Assembly: GCA_003519545.1 (NCBI GenBank)
Contig: DOWN01000226.1
Coordinates: forward strand, 1,157 to 10,866
Origin: Bacteroidota bacterium
GTDB taxonomy: Bacteria > Bacteroidota > Ignavibacteria > Tepidaquicellales > Tepidaquicellaceae
Direction of reading: 5' to 3'
Length of the DNA stretch: 9,710 nucleotides
The notes beneath the pieces are model-generated. The model worked only from the letters and a program-made list of their open reading frames with translations, made no database searches and was not told where the DNA came from. Each line of letters begins with the position of its first letter. Positions within the stretch are counted from its first letter, which is position 1. Both the position numbers and the translations under genes were made by a program. Shown here in pieces: positions 1 through 6,612 of the stretch.

Positions 1-390
1 GATAACTAATATTTTTGGAGGTAAAAAATTATATCCGCTATTATTAAACAAAACCAATCGGATAAGCGAAAATAAACCCCAAGCCGATTTTTCAGCATCA
101 GCATTTAGAGATTTATTCATATCATTTATACCAAGAAAAAAAATTACCAGATTTAATGGTGAATGAGATTCTAAAATCATTGGCAAAGAATCAGCACCGC
201 TTCTATATGGAAGAAACGGAGAATTAAAACAAGTTGTTCTTCCCGGTAATGATTCAGTTATAACCTGATAATCTGAACCGAGATTTTTTTGAAGTTCGCC
301 TGTCCAGGTTTGGTCAGGTTCATATCTTGACCAGTCTGAAGGATTTAATCCCCAAGTTAGAGAATCACCATAACATAAAATTCTTTTCAT
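1..390 (-). CDS. SGNH/GDSL-family hydrolase (arylesterase-like), 3' end outside window
   Basis: Partial gene: 130 codons read from an ATG at 388-390 to the left edge without a stop. The N-terminus MKRILCYGDSLTWGLNP carries SGNH block I, with G8-D9-S10 and Ser10 as the expected nucleophile. G50 in LPGRTT fits block II, and G87-I-N-D90 is block III with Asn89 in the oxyanion hole. Block V (the DxxH catalytic Asp/His) would lie beyond the window. The spacing and the sequence around RTT and LVIFFLGIND resemble the small (~210-220 aa) single-domain esterases/acyltransferases such as the Mycobacterium smegmatis AcT type, recalled from memory. No signal peptide is visible, so it is probably cytoplasmic, hydrolysing small acyl esters or thioesters. 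The real substrate cannot be told. It is transcribed divergently from the gene at 550. There is no Shine-Dalgarno before the ATG, as is usual in this group. Confidence 0.88.
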   Translation of the reverse strand, partial: MKRILCYGDSLTWGLNPSDWSRYEPDQTWTGELQKNLGSDYQVITESLPGRTTCFNSPFLPYRSGADSLPMILESHSPLNLVIFFLGINDMNKSLNADAEKSAWGLFSLIRLVLFNNSGYNFLPPKILVI

Positions 391-408
391 AAAATTGAAA
401 CTTTTAAA

Positions 409-438
409 CAAAATATATATTTAATATTAAACGGACAA
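409..438 (-). promoter_or_regulatory. Possible Bacteroidota-type promoter for the GDSL hydrolase
   Basis: On the minus strand TTG (438-436) is followed after 18 nt by TATATTTTG (417-409). This approximates the Bacteroidota -33 TTTG / -7 TAnnTTTG arrangement, but with one extra base in the -7 box. It would start transcription about a dozen bases before the ATG at 390. The surroundings are very AT-rich, so a chance match is quite possible. Confidence 0.25.
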
Positions 439-459
439 TTAACTAAATAATAAATCAGC

Positions 460-501
460 AACCCGAAAAAGCCCTTTGGGGTTCATTTTTGAGGTTTTTT
501 T
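460..501. terminator. Terminator-like hairpin between divergent genes
   Basis: A GC-richer island in an AT-rich intergenic region. AAGCCC (469-474), loop TTT (475-477) and GGGGTT (478-483) form a short stem with one G-G mismatch. It is flanked by A5 before it (466-470, sharing its last two bases with the stem) and by T runs after it (486-490 and 495-501). Read on the other strand it also ends in a T run (TTTTT, complement of 466-470), so it could act in both directions. An alternative pairing is AACCC (460-464) with GGGTT (479-483). It sits between two divergent genes, where it could insulate their promoters from each other or act as a leader attenuator for the gene at 550. The stem is short, so this is tentative. 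Confidence 0.35.
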
Positions 502-549
502 ATGGAATGATTTAGTTATTGTTAACCGTGAAACTTAAAAAAACATTAA

Positions 550-1035
550 ATGAAAAAAATCTTTACACTCTTTTTGTTCGTATTTATCTGTAGTTTTGCT
601 GTTAATTCATATTCACAGACTTACACAGATTACACATGGGATTCACAATCATTAAAATTTAAAATCCCAAATACTTTTGAAGTAACTGATAACAACAGTG
701 AAAAATTTTCAGCAGGTGACAATTTAATTTGGCTTACAATTTATCCAAAAACCGGAAGTGCATTAAAATACAGTGAAATGATTAATATGCTTACTTCATG
801 GGCAAAAGAAAATGATGTATATGCTTACGGTACAGTTAAGACTGAAACTAATTTCAATGGTTTCTGGGGAGTATATCTTGACGGTAAATTAGCAAGCAAT
901 GACTTACCTGTTTACTGTGCGATGTTTGTACATCCTGATTATCCAAGTCAGTATTATTATGTTTGGATTAATTATAATGCGGATGATATCAGCACAGCAG
1001 AAGATATTTTACTAAGCATTAAACCAATGAGATAA
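550..1035 (+). CDS. Small exported protein of unknown function, possibly PsbP/DcrB-like fold
   Basis: 161 aa. A clear Sec signal peptide is present: MKK, a hydrophobic core of about residues 4-18, and a cleavage region around NSYSQ (19-23), the typical 'SQ' end seen in this phylum. The mature part is about 138 aa with no further membrane segment, so it should be periplasmic or surface-associated. Its pattern starts with a beta-hairpin (SLKFKIPNTFEVTD), has alternating strands (LIWLTIYP; FWGVYLDGKL; QYYYVWINYNA), and ends in an amphipathic helix (ISTAEDILLSI). This resembles the Mog1/PsbP/DcrB-type alpha-beta fold, but that is inference from the pattern only. I do not recognise the family. It is the first gene of a likely two-gene unit, with 8 nt to the predicted outer-membrane barrel downstream. 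No Shine-Dalgarno is seen and the start ATG is followed directly by the signal peptide. Confidence 0.85.
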   Translation: MKKIFTLFLFVFICSFAVNSYSQTYTDYTWDSQSLKFKIPNTFEVTDNNSEKFSAGDNLIWLTIYPKTGSALKYSEMINMLTSWAKENDVYAYGTVKTETNFNGFWGVYLDGKLASNDLPVYCAMFVHPDYPSQYYYVWINYNADDISTAEDILLSIKPMR

Positions 1036-1043
1036 AAATCCGG

Positions 1044-1949
1044 ATGATTAAATTTCTGTTAACCGTATTATTATTTATAACACTTACACAAAGTTCAGTT
1101 TTTTCACAGGAGTTATTTATGAATTCTCCTGCTGCTGCGAATATTTCAAAAGGAAGACTTGAAGTAAGAAACAACGTGATGGCTTATGATGATTTCAGAT
1201 ATTATCATAACGCAGTGGAAGTGAATTACGGTGTGACAGGAAGATTAACAATGTATAATCATTTTTATTATACATTTAGTGACGGATATAAATTTATAGG
1301 TGATTATGAGCCGATGTTCAGATACAGGTTCAAAGATATTGACGGAAAGAATTCCCATCTGAGATTCGCAGGTCAGATGGGTTTTCGTATTCCGGTTGAC
1401 TCAAGATCAATTGCCGGAAATGAAGTTGAATATGAATTACATCCCGGACACAAGATTAAAGTATTTAATTTTATAAATGATTTGACAGTTCCTATTATTG
1501 ATTTTCACACCACTGATAATTACACGCTCCGTTCAGATATTATCGCTACAGGACTTTTTCACAAGTTAGCCGTTTCAGGTCATATGGGTTATAATCTTAA
1601 TTTTGCTCAGGATAATTTTAAATTCGGTAATTACTGGGATTTCGGATTATCCTTCGGATATTTATTAATCCCAAAAGAATATGAAAGTTATGATCAGGTG
1701 AATTTAAATTTATATGTGGAAAACAAAGCGTGGTTTTTCGAAAAAAATAAATTCTTAGATCAAACGATAATAAATTCAGGTGGTTTCAGAATGGATACTT
1801 ATGTGGGACTTCAATCAATTTTTTATTCCACGTTCATAGCAGAAGTAGGTTACAAAATTCCCGTACATTCAAACGAATATACCGAAACAAAAATTGAAAC
1901 AAGACCGGGTGCCTGGCAATTCAGTCTTCGTTATTTATTTTTTCTCTGA
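1044..1949 (+). CDS. Predicted outer-membrane beta-barrel protein
   Basis: 301 aa. Signal peptide at about residues 1-22 (MIKFLLTVLLFITLTQSSVFSQ). The rest shows alternating polar/aromatic stretches of 8-12 residues typical of transmembrane beta-strands: AVEVNYGVTGRLTMYNHFYY, PMFRYRFK, HLRFAGQMGFRIPV, FGLSFGYLLIP, FIAEVGYKIPV and a final QFSLRYLFFL. The last strand is aromatic/hydrophobic and ends almost at the C-terminus, as in BAM-assembled barrels. I count roughly 10-12 candidate strands, so a medium-size barrel. The transported substrate, if any, is unknown; it could also be an adhesin or structural OMP. It follows the exported 161-aa protein by 8 nt, so the two are probably co-transcribed and may work together in the outer membrane/periplasm. 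It converges with the M13 peptidase gene, with only 5 nt between stop codons and no hairpin there. Confidence 0.82.
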   Translation: MIKFLLTVLLFITLTQSSVFSQELFMNSPAAANISKGRLEVRNNVMAYDDFRYYHNAVEVNYGVTGRLTMYNHFYYTFSDGYKFIGDYEPMFRYRFKDIDGKNSHLRFAGQMGFRIPVDSRSIAGNEVEYELHPGHKIKVFNFINDLTVPIIDFHTTDNYTLRSDIIATGLFHKLAVSGHMGYNLNFAQDNFKFGNYWDFGLSFGYLLIPKEYESYDQVNLNLYVENKAWFFEKNKFLDQTIINSGGFRMDTYVGLQSIFYSTFIAEVGYKIPVHSNEYTETKIETRPGAWQFSLRYLFFL

Positions 1950-1954
1950 TTTAC

Positions 1955-3997
1955 TTACCAAATTTTAACTCTATTTTCTACCGGCAACGCAATTGGTGCA
2001 TTGTCAGGAATATTAAATGCTTCGTAGAAAGGCTTGAAGTGTAATAAAGGTGCAACCCCTCTAACAACTCCGGGAGAATGCGAATCTGTTTTCAATTGCA
2101 ATCTTAAACCATCATCAGTTATAGTGTTTCTCCAGATAGTAGCCCAAGAAATAAAAAATCTTTGCTGAGGAGTGAAACCATCAATCAATTCCGGCTTCTT
2201 ATTTTTTAATGATTTTTCCAATGCATAATAAGCAAGAGACATACCTCCGATATCAGCAAGGTTTTCACCTAAAGTCAATTCACCGTTTACCGCTGATGAA
2301 TCAATAACGATGATACTGCTGTAATGATCGACAACCTTATCGGCAAGTTTATTATATCTTTTATTATCTTCAGGAGTCCACCAGTCATTCAAATTACCGT
2401 CAGCATCAAATTTTCTTCCTGCATCATCAAATCCATGTCCAATTTCATGACCTATAACTCCACCGATACCTCCATAGTTAACGGCATCATCAGCATTAGC
2501 ATCAAAGAAAGGAGGCTGTAGTATTCCAGCAGGGAAAACAATTTCGTTTTTTGTTGCACTGTAATAGGCATTTACAGTCTGCGGATTCATTCCCCATTCA
2601 TAAAGATCAACCGGTTTACCAATTTTATTCATCATTCTTCTGAAATTAAACTTGCGTGATTCAATAATATTATCAACGAGAGAATTTCTGTTTATATTCA
2701 TCGCTGAATAATCTCTCCAAACGTCCGGATAACCAATCTTAACTTTGAAAGTTGATAATTTTCTTAATGCCTGTTCTTTAGTTTTATCTTCCATCCAATC
2801 AAGTTTATTAAGACTTTCTCTCAAAGCATCTTTAATATTATCAACCATATTTAAAATTTTGGATTTAGATTCAGGCGAGAATGCTTTTGCAACATATAAC
2901 TCACCTAATGCCTCGCCTAAACTTCTGTTAATAACTCCAAGTGATTTTTTCCAACGTGGTTCCTGCTCTTTTATACCTGAGAGAAAAGCAGAAAAGAAAT
3001 TAAAATTTTCATTTACAAATTCTGAACTTAAAAATTCAGCGAAACTATTCAATACTTTCCATTTCAGATATAATTTCCAGTCCTCTGTCAAATTTGAATT
3101 AAATAAATCATTAAGGAATGCATAGAAGCGAGGTTGCCCAACGTTAGTGCCGTTTGAGAATGAATTTTCATTCAGACCTGTTTCATTAAAATACACATCC
3201 CAGTTTACAGAAGGACTTAAAGATTTAAATTCAGATAAATTCATTTTGTGATATGTAGAATCCGGATTTCTTTGAGTTACTCTGGACATATATTTTTCCG
3301 CAAGCATTTTTTCGAAGTTGAAAATTTTATTGGCATCAGTAAGAGCAATTTCATCATCTACACCTGTAAGAATCAACATTTTAGATATGTGATCAATATA
3401 TTTTTTTCTTATTTCTTCTGATCTTTTATCAGTTGAGAGATAATAATCTTTATCGGGTAAAGTTAGTCCTCCCTGATAAAACATAGGGATAACATTCGAA
3501 CTGTTCCTTGCATCTTGCGAAGCAAAAAATCCGAAAGAGTTGCCGATTCCCATCTGATGTAAGTATCCGATTATTTTAATAAGATCATCATTATTTTTAA
3601 CCGAATTAATTTTTTCAAACAACGGTAATAGCGGAGTGAATTTCAGATTTTCAATTTTAACCGTATCCATTGCAGTAAAATATAAATCACCTAACTTTTG
3701 TTTGTTTGTTCCTAACGGAGAATTAGAAATCATTGCTTCTTCTAAAATGCTTATAAGAAGTGATTCATTAGATTTTGTTATTTCACTGAAAGCACCCCAG
3801 CGGCTGTATTCGGGTGGAACAGGATTATTTTTAATCCAGTTTCCGTTTGCAAATTTATAAAAATCTTCCGCAGGATTTACAGATAAATCCATATTATCCA
3901 AAGAGACGCCTTTAACTTTCACAATATTATTGGAAGATTGAGAAAATAAATTTGTTACGAAACAAATCAAAAAAATTACGGCAAAAATATTTTTCAT
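1955..3997 (-). CDS. Exported M13 family zinc endopeptidase (neprilysin/PepO-like)
   Basis: 680 aa, the usual length for a bacterial M13 peptidase. Signal peptide at residues 1-20 (ends NLFSQ). The M13 N-terminal domain runs from about 40 to 430, starting with the typical NPAEDFYKFANGNW stretch (41-54). The catalytic C-terminal domain spans about 475-680. Visible active-site elements are the substrate-binding NAYY (476-479); the zinc motif HEIGH (517-521) with ligands His517 and His521 and catalytic Glu518; the third ligand Glu578 in GENLAD, with Asp582; and HSPGVVR (640-646), matching the His/Arg transition-state and substrate residues of neprilysin. The family cleaves short peptides on the amino side of hydrophobic residues; here it is probably periplasmic or surface-bound. 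The C-terminus ends ENRVKIW and lacks the Cys of the animal CxxW ending. It is divergent from the T9SS protein gene at 4129, a possible functional neighbour only by location. Confidence 0.95.
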   Translation of the reverse strand: MKNIFAVIFLICFVTNLFSQSSNNIVKVKGVSLDNMDLSVNPAEDFYKFANGNWIKNNPVPPEYSRWGAFSEITKSNESLLISILEEAMISNSPLGTNKQKLGDLYFTAMDTVKIENLKFTPLLPLFEKINSVKNNDDLIKIIGYLHQMGIGNSFGFFASQDARNSSNVIPMFYQGGLTLPDKDYYLSTDKRSEEIRKKYIDHISKMLILTGVDDEIALTDANKIFNFEKMLAEKYMSRVTQRNPDSTYHKMNLSEFKSLSPSVNWDVYFNETGLNENSFSNGTNVGQPRFYAFLNDLFNSNLTEDWKLYLKWKVLNSFAEFLSSEFVNENFNFFSAFLSGIKEQEPRWKKSLGVINRSLGEALGELYVAKAFSPESKSKILNMVDNIKDALRESLNKLDWMEDKTKEQALRKLSTFKVKIGYPDVWRDYSAMNINRNSLVDNIIESRKFNFRRMMNKIGKPVDLYEWGMNPQTVNAYYSATKNEIVFPAGILQPPFFDANADDAVNYGGIGGVIGHEIGHGFDDAGRKFDADGNLNDWWTPEDNKRYNKLADKVVDHYSSIIVIDSSAVNGELTLGENLADIGGMSLAYYALEKSLKNKKPELIDGFTPQQRFFISWATIWRNTITDDGLRLQLKTDSHSPGVVRGVAPLLHFKPFYEAFNIPDNAPIALPVENRVKIW

Positions 3998-4128
3998 TTT
4001 AAAATTATTAGGTTGTTAAATTCTGATGATATAAAAATTAACCTTAATTCATAAAATTTAAAAGTTTAATATTTAGCATTGAGATTAAAACGAATCATTT
4101 TTAAATTTAATAAATAACCATTTAGATT
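3998..4128. other. Divergent intergenic region, promoters not identified
   Basis: 131 bp of very AT-rich sequence separates the M13 peptidase gene (minus) and the T9SS-substrate gene (plus), so it must contain both promoters if each is transcribed alone. I found no match to TAnnTTTG on either strand. The nearest is TAAATTTA just upstream of 4129, which is too common in such sequence to call. No hairpin, riboswitch or small ORF stands out. Confidence 0.4.
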
Positions 4129-5370
4129 ATGAAAAAAGTTATATTTACATTTTTATATGTTTTTACATTGATAAACATTTCAAATGCTCAAATGTGGAAT
4201 CAAAGACTTAATGGAAGAAGTGTTTGGTCTTTAGCAAAGGCACCACAGCCGAACGTAATATATGCAGGCGGATTAACCGGAGCAAACTCGAGAATTTGGA
4301 GATCCAGTGATTTAGGATTCAGTTGGGATACTATTTATACCGGGACAGGGCAGACTATGTGGGATATTGCATTCGATCAAAATGCGAATATGTATGTTGC
4401 AAATTTTTCAAATGGATTATTAAAATCAACCAATAACGGAACAAGTTTTGAAGTTATACCAGTTTCTCAATTTAATAATAAAAATCCTCAAGGTGTAGAA
4501 TGTGGCAATGCGGGATATGTTTATGTCTCAACAGCACAGGGATTTTTTATGAGTTCAAACGGAGGTGCTAACTGGAGTGAAAGTGCGACATTGGTTGGGA
4601 ATAATTGTTTACCAATTGTTGTGGATAAAGACAGTTCAAATATAGTTTATGTAGGTGTAACTTCTGCGGGAGGATTAGGAATTGGTTTTTACAGGTCAAC
4701 AGATTTTGGTGTTACTTTTGGAGCAAATTTGAATCCCGGTAAAAATGGTTATGGGATTATTCAACTACCTATTAATGGTGATTTATATATGATTACAACA
4801 ACTTCTCCTTATAATTTTGACAGGTCAACAAATAAAGGGTTATCTTGGTCAACCGTTTCAAATGCACCGAATGCTATGCGGGGAATAGCGTGGGGAGTTG
4901 ATGGATTTTTTATAGGAGGCAACGGAGGTGTTTTTGTTTCTACAAGTTTAGGAATGAGTTGGAGTAATTTTAATTTCACATCATCTGCAACACCGGTTAT
5001 GTATTCATTTCCATATATCTATACAGGGACAAGCGGGAGTAGTGGTGGAGTTTGGTTTACTTCTTGGCCACTTATTAATATACAACCAATAAATAATATC
5101 ATACCTGAAAAATATGAATTGAAACAAAATTATCCTAACCCGTTTAATCCTGAAACAAAGATAGAATTTTCAATACCCGGTAAAACAAATGTTAGAATTA
5201 TAGTTTATGATTCAAAAGGAAGTGAAGTTGCGAAATTATTACAACAGGAATTAGGAGCAGGGATATATTCTGTTAATTTTGAAGGTAAAGGATTGAATTC
5301 AGGAATTTATTTTTACAGAATTGAAACGGATAAATATTCGGAAGTTAAAAAAATGGTGTTATTAAAATAA
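4129..5370 (+). CDS. T9SS-secreted beta-propeller protein with six Asp-box (BNR-like) repeats
   Basis: 413 aa. Signal peptide about 1-20 (ends ISNAQ). Residues 30-310 hold six Asp-box-like motifs of the S-x-D-x-G-x-x-W type: SSDLGFSW (59-66), STNNGTSF (100-107), SSNGGANW (142-149), STDFGVTF (190-197), STNKGLSW (233-240) and STSLGMSW (271-278). They are spaced about 38-48 residues apart, as in sialidase/Vps10/photosynthesis-factor-type propellers, so a six-bladed propeller is likely. No sialidase catalytic set (Arg triad, FRIP) is seen, so enzymatic activity should not be assumed. Residues 328-413 form a Por/T9SS type A sorting domain (NYPNPFNP at 334-341, then VRIIVYDSKG, GIYFYRIET and a C-terminal KKMVLLK). 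This predicts transport by the type IX system across the outer membrane, with removal of the domain and surface attachment or release. It converges with the HAD gene (4 nt between stop codons). Confidence 0.9.
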   Translation: MKKVIFTFLYVFTLINISNAQMWNQRLNGRSVWSLAKAPQPNVIYAGGLTGANSRIWRSSDLGFSWDTIYTGTGQTMWDIAFDQNANMYVANFSNGLLKSTNNGTSFEVIPVSQFNNKNPQGVECGNAGYVYVSTAQGFFMSSNGGANWSESATLVGNNCLPIVVDKDSSNIVYVGVTSAGGLGIGFYRSTDFGVTFGANLNPGKNGYGIIQLPINGDLYMITTTSPYNFDRSTNKGLSWSTVSNAPNAMRGIAWGVDGFFIGGNGGVFVSTSLGMSWSNFNFTSSATPVMYSFPYIYTGTSGSSGGVWFTSWPLINIQPINNIIPEKYELKQNYPNPFNPETKIEFSIPGKTNVRIIVYDSKGSEVAKLLQQELGAGIYSVNFEGKGLNSGIYFYRIETDKYSEVKKMVLLK

Positions 5371-5374
5371 AAAT

Positions 5375-5995
5375 TTAGACAAATAAAAAATTTTTAATTT
5401 CCTTTTGAAATTTTTTGTGAGTTTTATAATGCAAAGTCTGTAAACCAGTTTTTGAAGCAGAGATAATATTATCTTTCATATCGTCAATTAATAAAGTTTC
5501 ATCCGGATTCAAATTATATTTATTGATAACAAAATTAAAAATTTTAGACTGAGGTTTCATCATTGCAACTTTGTAAGATAAAATCCTGTATCTGATGTTA
5601 GAAATAACGGGAAAGTTTTTTGTTATAAATCCGAAATGTGCAGAATCAGTATTAGAGAGCAAATATATTTTTTGTTTATCCTCTTCCACAATTTTTTCAA
5701 GAAAACTTAACATTGGCGAATTTTCCCAAAAAATATCTGAATAGAGAAAAATAAAATCTTTATATCCCGTTTTCAGGTTAAATTTTTTTTTTAAAATTCT
5801 GAAAAATTCCTTGTGATTAATTTTACCTGTGGCGAGTTTTGTATCAAGTTTTTTTTCATTAATAAATTTAACAAATTTTTTAAGGTTTAAATTTTTTTCA
5901 AGTCTCGATAGTCCGTCATAAAAATACCAAAAGTCAAAAAAGATAAGTGTATTGCCTAAATCAAAAATAATATTTTTAATTTTCTTTTTTTCCAA
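5375..5995 (-). CDS. HAD-superfamily hydrolase (subfamily IA-like) with altered motif I
   Basis: 206 aa, cytoplasmic. HAD motifs in order: motif I FDLGNTL (11-17) with nucleophile Asp12; motif II LLSNTD with Ser114; motif III MKPQSKIF with Lys147; motif IV LLIDDMKDN with Asp171-Asp172. The residue two after the nucleophile, normally Asp (general acid/base), is Gly14. DLGN variants are known among YihX-like and related HAD proteins, so activity is not excluded but may be on a special substrate or slow. The cap is the small helical insert between motifs I and II (about 20-95). Substrate unknown; HAD-IA members often dephosphorylate sugar phosphates or phosphoglycolate. It is the last gene of the four-gene minus-strand operon, with its ATG 2 nt after the phosphoglycerate mutase stop. 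The gene is unusually Lys/Phe/Asn-rich with an A10 tract on its coding strand (5783-5792). Confidence 0.88.
   Translation of the reverse strand: MEKKKIKNIIFDLGNTLIFFDFWYFYDGLSRLEKNLNLKKFVKFINEKKLDTKLATGKINHKEFFRILKKKFNLKTGYKDFIFLYSDIFWENSPMLSFLEKIVEEDKQKIYLLSNTDSAHFGFITKNFPVISNIRYRILSYKVAMMKPQSKIFNFVINKYNLNPDETLLIDDMKDNIISASKTGLQTLHYKTHKKFQKEIKNFLFV
5396..5416 (+). terminator. Weak candidate intrinsic terminator after the T9SS gene
   Basis: AATTTC (5396-5401), loop CTTTT, and GAAATT (5407-5412) form a perfect 6-bp stem followed by a T run to 5416, 25 nt after the plus-strand stop codon. The stem has only two G-C pairs, so it is weak, and it lies inside the 3' end of the convergent HAD coding region. 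The pattern could equally reflect the Lys/Phe-rich coding sequence on the other strand. Confidence 0.28.
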
Positions 5996-5997
5996 AA

Positions 5998-6603
5998 TCA
6001 GAGAAAAGTTTTCTCTATTACTTTTAGGTTATCATCAAGTTTATAAAGAATAGGTTTACCGGTAGGAATTTCAGTTTCTAAAATTTCTTCTTTTGACAGA
6101 TTTTCAAGATACATCATCAATGCTCTCAAGGAATTTCCATGAGCAGATATGATTACATTTTTCCCAGCTTTTAGTTCAGGCTCTATCACTTTATGATAAT
6201 AAGGTAAAACTCTGTCGGCTGTATCTTTTAGACTTTCACCGTTTGGTGGAGGCACATCAAAACTTCTTCTCCACATTTTTACCTGCTCATCACCGAATTT
6301 TTTTCTCGTTTCATCTTTATTTAATCCCTGAAGATCACCATACATTCTTTCGTTTAATGCTTCATCTTTTGTAACCGAAATATCATTTTGATTAATTTTA
6401 TCAAGAATTATATCAAGAGTTCTGTTTGCTCTTTTTAATGCGGAAGTGAAAGCAACATCAAACTTGTAATTTTTTAAATTATCCGCAGCCAGATTTGCTT
6501 CTTCAATTCCTTTATCAGATAAATCAACATCAATCCATCCTGTGAATTTATTTTCAAGATTCCAAAGAGACTGACCATGTCTTACGATAACGAGATTAGG
6601 CAT
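5998..6603 (-). CDS. gpmA: 2,3-bisphosphoglycerate-dependent phosphoglycerate mutase, short form
   Basis: 201 aa. Catalyses the interconversion of 3- and 2-phosphoglycerate in glycolysis/gluconeogenesis. The N-terminus MPNLVIVRHGQSLWN has the RHG motif with phosphorylated His9. FTGWIDVDLSDKG (20-32), SALKRANRT (54-62), LNERMYGDLQG (83-93) with Glu85, WRRSFDVPPP (111-120) and SAHGNSLRAL (153-162) with the second catalytic His155 are all dPGM signatures rather than generic histidine-phosphatase ones. It is about 45 aa shorter than the E. coli enzyme: after VPPP it goes straight to NGESL, so most of the roughly 25-residue lid insertion is absent, as in the monomeric Schizosaccharomyces pombe enzyme, and the C-terminal tail is short. 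It is the third gene of the operon, 9 nt after the redoxin gene and 2 nt before the HAD gene. Confidence 0.93.
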   Translation of the reverse strand: MPNLVIVRHGQSLWNLENKFTGWIDVDLSDKGIEEANLAADNLKNYKFDVAFTSALKRANRTLDIILDKINQNDISVTKDEALNERMYGDLQGLNKDETRKKFGDEQVKMWRRSFDVPPPNGESLKDTADRVLPYYHKVIEPELKAGKNVIISAHGNSLRALMMYLENLSKEEILETEIPTGKPILYKLDDNLKVIEKTFL

Positions 6604-6612
6604 ATTTTATAT

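Noticed and set aside
1950..1954. Terminator between the convergent barrel and M13 genes
   Set aside because: Only 5 nt separate the stops and no inverted repeat with a T run is seen nearby.
2324..2521. 65-aa plus-strand ORF
   Set aside because: Lies entirely antisense inside the M13 peptidase catalytic domain; no recognisable motif and no promoter.
2745..3125. 126-aa plus-strand ORF
   Set aside because: Antisense shadow of the M13 peptidase N-terminal domain; Ser/Leu-rich composition is the complement of the coding strand.
3636..3860. 74-aa plus-strand ORF
   Set aside because: Antisense shadow within the M13 peptidase gene; no supporting feature.
4129..5370. Sialidase/neuraminidase annotation for the Asp-box protein
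   Set aside because: Only the Asp-boxes are present; no FRIP motif, Arg triad or catalytic Tyr/Glu set can be identified.
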